From NCBI GenBank assembly GCA_015055945.1, contig SVHH01000005.1, forward strand, positions 104,336 through 152,561: DNA of 48,226 nucleotides, given 5' to 3'. Positions 42,958 through 48,226 of the stretch are shown one piece after another (the first letter of the stretch is position 1; the number at the start of each line of letters is the position of its first letter). Below the pieces are notes generated by a model. It saw only the letters and a program-made list of their open reading frames with translations. It was not told the DNA's origin and searched no databases. The position numbers and the translations under genes were made by a program. This DNA is from Clostridiales bacterium (GTDB taxonomy: Bacteria; Bacillota; Clostridia; Christensenellales; Borkfalkiaceae).

Positions 42958-44466
42958 TTAAAACTTTTTATTGATACGTTCTAAGGTTTCGCGTACTAAC
43001 ATATCACCGCCAACGTGACCAACAGTACCAGAAGAAACGTATGCAGAGTAGTGACTGCCTTCTTCTGCTTTCTTAGTAGGCAAGTATCCAGCAGTACCGC
43101 AAGCGAGTTGGATAATAAAGGTTTGTTTTGCCTTAGATCTTGCTCTAATTTGGTTACCGTAATCAAGGAAGAGTTCAAAGGGGTTAGTACAGAAAGCAAC
43201 GTCGCCGAAACGAATAATGTGTACTTCCATTTCTACGGTGTTAACGAGTTGTTGTTGACGATAACGAGTGATTGCACCAGAGTAAACGTGCATTGCAGCG
43301 GTATCTTCAAAAGATGCGCGTCTGCCACGGTTCTTTTCGATAAAGTTATCGATTGCTGCCTTTGCATCTTCATATTCCTTAACGGTAACCTTTCTTAAAG
43401 GAAGTGAAAGTTCGATAGTTTCGTGAACGAGCAAACCTTCATCCTTAAAGTCGCCATTAAGTTCTTCAAACACAGAGATAATTTCGTTAGAAATTCTTCT
43501 ACCAACAACTTTTAAGCCTGAAACGTCAAACATTGACGGGTCTGCCCTGCGTTCTACGAGATAATTTCTCTTGATGTTAGGATCGTCAATGGGGGTTTCA
43601 GGTTCTACCCAACGGATAATATCTCTCGGGCATTGATCCCCTGCTGCTGAGCAAAGACCTAAAACTTTGATGTCTCTACCAAACTTATTGCGTAAGTTTT
43701 CTCTAACCTTGCCCCAGTAGTCAGATGAAATGAAACTTCTATGTTCAACAACTTGTGAAGGGCACGCAATGTTTGCAATTACACCAGAAAGTTCTTTGTT
43801 TTCATCATAAGTGTAGATAAGTTCGATACCACTATCGTTACCTGCTTCTAAAGAATCGAAGTTAGCCATATTGGTTTCACCCCACATCTTAGCAGAGCCG
43901 TCATCATAAACGGCACGGCGGTTCATACCAACAACTGCACGGCCGAAAGCGTTTTGATAGAAAGCGGGCTTTCTATTATTCCATGCGGTAATTGCTGCTT
44001 CTGAAATTTTTTCAATAAGCATTTGAAGAACTTCTTCACCAGGCATACACTTTTCGTTGCTAACTAAAGGTTTGTATTCCATATCCGGGGGAAGATTTTC
44101 TTGCAAGTATGAACGAGAAGTAGTAGGGTCTTGTTTTCTTAATTTCCACGCAAGAACGTTAGGTCTAGGATATACGTAAGACGTATGAGTATGTATTGCA
44201 CTCAAGATTACCTTATCGGGTGAAATGGGAAGTTTGTCTTTAAGATTTTCTTTTACCATTGCGTTAAGGTTTGCTGCAATACCAACAAGGTCGCATGCAC
44301 AAATAATCATTTGGTCGTCGCCACTTTCTAAAGCGAAAGCAGTTACCACCAAAGGTGATTCTACTTCATCAGTAATTCTTTCAAAGAACTGACCAGCAAG
44401 GCTGATTTTAACGCCTTTTTTCGGGGTAATGTCTACTTCTGACCAACCGATTTTGATTTTTGACAT
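42958..44466 (-). CDS. Neutral/alkaline ceramidase-like hydrolase (N-terminal domain type), cytoplasmic
   Basis: A 502-residue protein of the neutral/alkaline non-lysosomal ceramidase superfamily. The zinc motif HTHTS (SAIHTHTS near 90-97), VVEH near 224 and GTAGYLPT near 461-468 are visible. True ceramidases are secreted and ~650 residues; this one has no signal peptide and lacks most of the C-terminal domain, so another amide or ester substrate is likely. It is first in the operon with an FGGY kinase and isomerase, suggesting it frees a sugar or sugar derivative that the next two enzymes use. That role is inference. Confidence 0.75.
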   Translation of the reverse strand: MSKIKIGWSEVDITPKKGVKISLAGQFFERITDEVESPLVVTAFALESGDDQMIICACDLVGIAANLNAMVKENLKDKLPISPDKVILSAIHTHTSYVYPRPNVLAWKLRKQDPTTSRSYLQENLPPDMEYKPLVSNEKCMPGEEVLQMLIEKISEAAITAWNNRKPAFYQNAFGRAVVGMNRRAVYDDGSAKMWGETNMANFDSLEAGNDSGIELIYTYDENKELSGVIANIACPSQVVEHRSFISSDYWGKVRENLRNKFGRDIKVLGLCSAAGDQCPRDIIRWVEPETPIDDPNIKRNYLVERRADPSMFDVSGLKVVGRRISNEIISVFEELNGDFKDEGLLVHETIELSLPLRKVTVKEYEDAKAAIDNFIEKNRGRRASFEDTAAMHVYSGAITRYRQQQLVNTVEMEVHIIRFGDVAFCTNPFELFLDYGNQIRARSKAKQTFIIQLACGTAGYLPTKKAEEGSHYSAYVSSGTVGHVGGDMLVRETLERINKKF

Positions 44467-44497
44467 AATTTTTTCTCCTTAATTTATATCATATTTT

Positions 44498-44527
44498 ATT
44501 TTAACACATTTTTTGACTTTTGTGTTA
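44498..44527 (-). promoter_or_regulatory. Candidate promoter and operator of the sugar operon
   Basis: On the minus strand an extended -10 (TGT-TAAAAT, hexamer 44498-44503) has no good -35. A palindrome TAACACA-N12-TGTGTTA (44502-44508 and 44521-44527) overlaps it and could bind a repressor or activator. A 30-40 nt leader with AAGGAG precedes the ATG. Confidence 0.35.
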
Positions 44528-44581
44528 GTTTTTATTAAATTTGTTCATTAGAACTTATTATTGATTTTTATAACGTTTAGT

Positions 44582-45913
44582 TTAATTGTTTTTTTGTTTA
44601 CTCTTATTTGCTTTTGTTACCACAGCGTTAACTATTATAAGTATTACAGTAAGAACGAGTGCAACTATAAAGGTTACAAGGTAAGATAACTGCCATCCAG
44701 CAAAGTCAATAAGCGCACCGACTACTACGGGCATAACCCCTGCCGCGATAGATGCAGTTGCGTTTGAAATTGCGCTATACGCGCTTACGTTGAACTGCTT
44801 TCTCATTTTAAAGGTTATAATGCTTATTGCAATAGCCTTTACTCCGTTAGTTAAAATAACGTAGAGTATCGTAAGCGGCAGCGCAATAAACACGCTTACG
44901 TCATAAAAGAACATTAAAAGTAGCGGTATAGGAAGAACGATTAACATAAATTTAACCGCTTGGCGAATAAAGTTTTTATCTTTATTACAAGCAGAAATTG
45001 TCATCATCGGCCCTATAGCAATAGTTACTGGTGCTAAAACGCTTACGTAAATTGAAATGTCATCAGGAAGTCCGTGCACGTCTTTAAGAAGAAGCGTAAC
45101 GTTGTTCATTACGCAATAATAAAGTGCAGTTATTATAAAGGTGCAAGATAAAACTATAACGTAAAACAAAACTTGCTTTTTCTTTGTTTCAAGCGTAACT
45201 ATAGGATCATCATCGTCATCTTTTACTTTTACAGTTGTGTTTTCAGCATCTTTTTTGTGGAAAATATCGTTTATGTGTTTTATCTTCCACGCTAATCCCG
45301 AGATGATTATAAAAATTATAAAAGATATTAAAAATAACGCTCCAAAAACAAAGTATGGTATTCTCCAGGCCCCGTTTGAAACACAAAGCCCGCACAGCGC
45401 GTACGATAAAACCGTACCCGCCGCATAACCTAAATTCATAAAACGGTTACCTTTGGATAATAACGACGACGGTAAGCAAGAAGTAAGCGTTGAATTACAA
45501 CCCGAAAACAACCCCGCTTGGAACGCGCCCATTAGTCCGTAAAACACCCACAGTTGCACGATATTATTACTAGTACCCATTAAAACGACAAACAAGGCTG
45601 ATAAGGGTATAGTTACAATAAGGTATTTTCTAATATTTATCTTTTTCACAAAGATAAACAAGCCTATCTGAACAAGACCGTATATAACGAAGTAAAAGGC
45701 GTTAGACATACTCGTTTGCGTATAGTTTAAATTCCACAGTTCTTTTAAGAACCCCGTTTCCGCAGCGACTATACCCTTTACCGACATACTCATCATGTAA
45801 GTAAAAAAGCACGAATATATCAAAAGGTTGCCTATCTTTTTACGTCTTTCATTTAGGTTACTTTCAGTTACGTCCTGTACAAAAGCGTTTAAGTTAAATC
45901 TAAAGTGTGCCAT
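44582..45913 (-). CDS. MFS transporter (second paralogue)
   Basis: A 443-residue Major Facilitator protein with about 12 membrane segments and a central charged loop around 210-235. It is a paralogue of 22965-24257 (shared GAFQAGLFSGC and AAGVMP elements, hydrophilic N-terminus and similar segment order). It is 27 bp after the M20 peptidase gene and follows AGGAT, so it probably shares their transcript and imports the substrate of the M20 peptidases. No terminator is obvious after it, so read-through towards the sugar operon is possible. Confidence 0.88.
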   Translation of the reverse strand: MAHFRFNLNAFVQDVTESNLNERRKKIGNLLIYSCFFTYMMSMSVKGIVAAETGFLKELWNLNYTQTSMSNAFYFVIYGLVQIGLFIFVKKINIRKYLIVTIPLSALFVVLMGTSNNIVQLWVFYGLMGAFQAGLFSGCNSTLTSCLPSSLLSKGNRFMNLGYAAGTVLSYALCGLCVSNGAWRIPYFVFGALFLISFIIFIIISGLAWKIKHINDIFHKKDAENTTVKVKDDDDDPIVTLETKKKQVLFYVIVLSCTFIITALYYCVMNNVTLLLKDVHGLPDDISIYVSVLAPVTIAIGPMMTISACNKDKNFIRQAVKFMLIVLPIPLLLMFFYDVSVFIALPLTILYVILTNGVKAIAISIITFKMRKQFNVSAYSAISNATASIAAGVMPVVVGALIDFAGWQLSYLVTFIVALVLTVILIIVNAVVTKANKSKQKNN

Positions 45914-45940
45914 TTCTTATCCTAAAGTTAAATTAACCGA

Positions 45941-47299
45941 TTATTTTTTATAGTCTAAAGTGATAGTGCCGTCTTCGTTCATAATAACGGTATCTTTTTC
46001 CATATTGATTGAACGCTTGTGAGCAAGATATTCGTCAACACTCTTAAATACGGGCGTAAATTTAGCCATTACTTCTTTTGCTCTAATCGCGTTATTTTCA
46101 AGAAGTTTTACGATTAAACCAAATTCGGCTTTAGCACCGTTTACACAGCACTTATAAGCGTCTTCAATATAAAAGTTAATACCGTGTGTAGAGCCTTTTG
46201 CGCCTGCTGAATACATATGGATTGCGGGGAAAAGTGTACTAATATCACCCATATCGGTTGAAGATGCTGCCCAAGTATCGTCATATTTATAACCGTCTTT
46301 ACCAGCGATTTCTTCAAATACTTCTAAAGCAACTTCTCTTAAATTCGGGTCTTCGTGAAGTGCCTCACTACCTGCCATATCTTCAATTCTAACGGTACAG
46401 CCGATTGCTGCAGCCGCTGCTGAAATTGCTCTGTTTACGCTATCGTTAACTAACTTATGTGCTTTAGGTTCTGCACAACGAACGTAACTTTCAATTACAA
46501 CTTCGTTAGGAACTGCGTTTACCGCATCGCCACCTTTAGTGATAATTGAGTGAACTCTTGCATAGTAACTTTCTTTGAAAGTTTCTCTTAAAGAGTTAAT
46601 CGCAACAATAATTAACGACGCTGCGTTAAGAGCGTTAATGCCTTCGTGCGGGCGTGCGCCTGCGTGTGAAGATTTACCCTTAACGATAGTGCGTTTTCTA
46701 ATAACGCCGTTATGACCCTTAGTTAAAACAAAATTAATTTTTTCATCATCGTTTACTGTTGTGTGCATCATAAACGCTATATCTACGTCGTCAAAAAATC
46801 TTCTTGAAATAAATTCAGGTTTACCTGAAGTAAATTCTATTTGACCTTTTTCAACAAGCCCTTTTCTATAACCGATTTCAATACCTTCTTCTGCGGGAAC
46901 AACGCAGAGTTTAATTCTACCGCAAAGGTTATCTAAAGCGCCTTCTTCTTTTAACGCCGCCGCTACGCCAAGCATCGCAGCGCATTGTGCGTGGTGTCCA
47001 CAGTTATGAACTGCGCCAGTTTCTTTATCGCATTCGGGGTGAAGTCTGTTGATAAGTGAGTCAAGTTCTGCCATTACTAAAACGGTAGGACCAACTCTAC
47101 CAGTATCAACTACGGTATAAAAACCAGTGCAATCTTTTGCTTCAACAATATCGGTATAACCAAGTTTTCTAAATTGTTCAAGCATATAAGCGTTAGTCTT
47201 AAATTCTTTATAACCAGGTTCGGGGTTTGCCCAAATATACTTTTCAGCATCTAAAACGAGTTGCTTATTCTTTTCAACTAATTCGTAACATTTCTTCAT
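45941..47299 (-). CDS. M20 family peptidase/amidohydrolase (AbgB/ACY1L2-like), copy 1
   Basis: A 452-residue zinc amidohydrolase related to aminobenzoyl-glutamate hydrolase AbgB. Metal residues: Asp80 in AELDS, HNCGHHAQ (98-105) and Glu137-Glu138 in VPAEEG. The dimerisation domain spans roughly 205-330. A C-terminal extension of ~50 residues (ending DGTITLDYKK) is shared with copy 2. The start follows AGAGGTGAT. It is 18 bp after copy 2, and more than 100 consecutive residues are identical between them. It likely cleaves an acyl-amino acid or dipeptide; substrate unknown. Confidence 0.88.
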   Translation of the reverse strand: MKKCYELVEKNKQLVLDAEKYIWANPEPGYKEFKTNAYMLEQFRKLGYTDIVEAKDCTGFYTVVDTGRVGPTVLVMAELDSLINRLHPECDKETGAVHNCGHHAQCAAMLGVAAALKEEGALDNLCGRIKLCVVPAEEGIEIGYRKGLVEKGQIEFTSGKPEFISRRFFDDVDIAFMMHTTVNDDEKINFVLTKGHNGVIRKRTIVKGKSSHAGARPHEGINALNAASLIIVAINSLRETFKESYYARVHSIITKGGDAVNAVPNEVVIESYVRCAEPKAHKLVNDSVNRAISAAAAAIGCTVRIEDMAGSEALHEDPNLREVALEVFEEIAGKDGYKYDDTWAASSTDMGDISTLFPAIHMYSAGAKGSTHGINFYIEDAYKCCVNGAKAEFGLIVKLLENNAIRAKEVMAKFTPVFKSVDEYLAHKRSINMEKDTVIMNEDGTITLDYKK

Positions 47300-47317
47300 A
47301 TTATCACCTCTTGTTTC

Positions 47318-48226
47318 TTATTTGTAATTTAATGTTATCGTTCCGTCGTCGTTCATTATTACAGTCTGCTTATCCTTGTTGATAGATTTCTTATGAGCTA
47401 CGTATTCTTCCACTGAATTAAACACGGGAGTAAAATTAGCTATGATATGTTTTGCCTTCATAGCGTTATTTTCAAGTAATTTACGTATTAAACCAAACTC
47501 AAACTTTGCGCCGTTCACACAAACGTTATACACGTCATCAATATAAAAATCTATACCGTGGGGTTCACCGATTGCCCCCATAGTATACGCGTGTATTGAT
47601 GGGAAAAGCGTGCTTATATCTCCCATATCGGTTGAAGACGCCATCCATTTTCCATTGTACTCATATCCGTCCTTACCAGCAAGTTCTTCAAACACTTCTA
47701 AAGCAACTTCTCTCAAAGCCGCGTCTTCATTAAGCGCTTCACTACCTGCCATATCTTCAATATGAACGGTACAGCCGATTGCTGCAGCCGCTGCTGAAAT
47801 TGCTCTGTTTACGCTATCGTTAACTAACTTATGTGCTTTAGGTTCTGCGCAACGAACGTAACTTTCAATTACAACTTCGTTAGGAACTGCGTTTACAGCA
47901 TCGCCACCTTTAGTGATAATTGAGTGAACTCTTGCATAGTAACTTTCTTTGAAAGTTTCTCTTAAAGAGTTAATCGCAACAATAATTAACGACGCTGCGT
48001 TGAGCGCGTTAATACCTTCGTGAGGACGCGCGCCTGCGTGTGAAGATTTACCCTTAACGATAGTGCGTTTTCTAATAACGCCGTTATGACCCTTTGTTAA
48101 TAAGAAATTAATTTTTTCATCATCGTTTGAAGTAGAGTGCATCATAAACGCAATATCAACGTCGTCAAAAAATCTTCTTGAAATAAATTCAGGTTTACCT
48201 GAAGTAAATTCTATTTGACCTTTTTC
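47318..48226 (-). CDS. M20 family peptidase/amidohydrolase, copy 2 (partial)
   Basis: The 3' 303 codons are in the window; the 5' end lies to the right. The frame runs open through the right edge and its first visible residues (EKGQIEFTSG) match copy 1 at the same point. From the edge to about 47765 the DNA is nearly identical to copy 1. From there to the stop it differs clearly (for example YEYNGKWMASS against YKYDDTWAASS), although both stay full length and functional-looking. The missing N-terminal part would hold the first metal site. Confidence 0.9.
   Translation of the reverse strand, partial: EKGQIEFTSGKPEFISRRFFDDVDIAFMMHSTSNDDEKINFLLTKGHNGVIRKRTIVKGKSSHAGARPHEGINALNAASLIIVAINSLRETFKESYYARVHSIITKGGDAVNAVPNEVVIESYVRCAEPKAHKLVNDSVNRAISAAAAAIGCTVHIEDMAGSEALNEDAALREVALEVFEELAGKDGYEYNGKWMASSTDMGDISTLFPSIHAYTMGAIGEPHGIDFYIDDVYNVCVNGAKFEFGLIRKLLENNAMKAKHIIANFTPVFNSVEEYVAHKKSINKDKQTVIMNDDGTITLNYK

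Noticed and set aside
45941-48226. Assembly artefact duplicating the M20 gene at the window edge.
   Set aside because: The 3' halves and the spacers differ consistently and both genes stay intact, which favours a true tandem pair, though a check with long reads is still worthwhile.

Overview
This 48 kb window looks like chromosomal DNA from an uncultured, low-GC, gut-type member of the Clostridia (Bacillota). Three things point there: the conserved Firmicutes order ispG–(polC slot)–rimP–nusA–rnpM–L7Ae–infB–rbfA–nrnA–truB–ribF, a Firmicutes-style pyr operon with a PyrR-type attenuation leader, and strong AAGGAG ribosome binding sites with consensus sigma-A promoters. This placement is an inference; no rRNA or tRNA gene is present. 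Every gene except one AraC-type regulator (3553–4416) lies on the minus strand, so transcription runs from high to low coordinates.

Left end (1–4460): an apparent operon of an AtuA/DUF1446-like protein, a DUF4387 protein, an M20 amidohydrolase and a class I fumarase-type hydro-lyase alpha subunit (cut by the window edge), with a divergent AraC-family regulator. It looks like an uncharacterised catabolic route for an acyl or hydroxy-acid substrate. 4464–12202 holds carbohydrate genes: an acetyl-esterase-like hydrolase plus uronate isomerase UxaC, then an ECF S-component–cyclophilin–CapA-like operon, then two tandem GH39-like proteins. The downstream GH39 copy has lost both catalytic glutamates.

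12522–21490 is a complete UMP biosynthesis operon (pyrC-carB-pyrK-pyrD-pyrF-pyrE-pyrB-pyrI) except for carA, preceded by a promoter and a PyrR-type attenuator. 21576–26568 holds single genes: a ferritin-like protein, an MFS transporter, malQ and a short-chain dehydrogenase. 26823–40087 is the information-processing block: efp and an M24 peptidase, an endonuclease IV-like gene, ribF, truB, nrnA, rbfA, infB, L7Ae, rnpM, nusA, rimP, then ispG together with a PolC-like protein that keeps only the N-terminal, OB and proofreading-exonuclease parts.

40136–44527 is a sugar operon (ceramidase-like protein, FGGY kinase, fucose-isomerase-like protein). The right end (44582–48226) carries an MFS transporter and two tandem M20 peptidases whose N-terminal halves are almost identical in DNA while their C-terminal parts have diverged, as expected from gene conversion.

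The most unusual signals are the stand-alone PolC exonuclease in the polC slot, the catalytically dead GH39 paralogue, promoters that predict leaderless mRNAs (araC, ispG, and nearly so the M24 peptidase), a structured leader with a terminator-like hairpin upstream of rimP–nusA–infB, a 120-bp imperfect palindrome after efp, and the mosaic M20 tandem pair.
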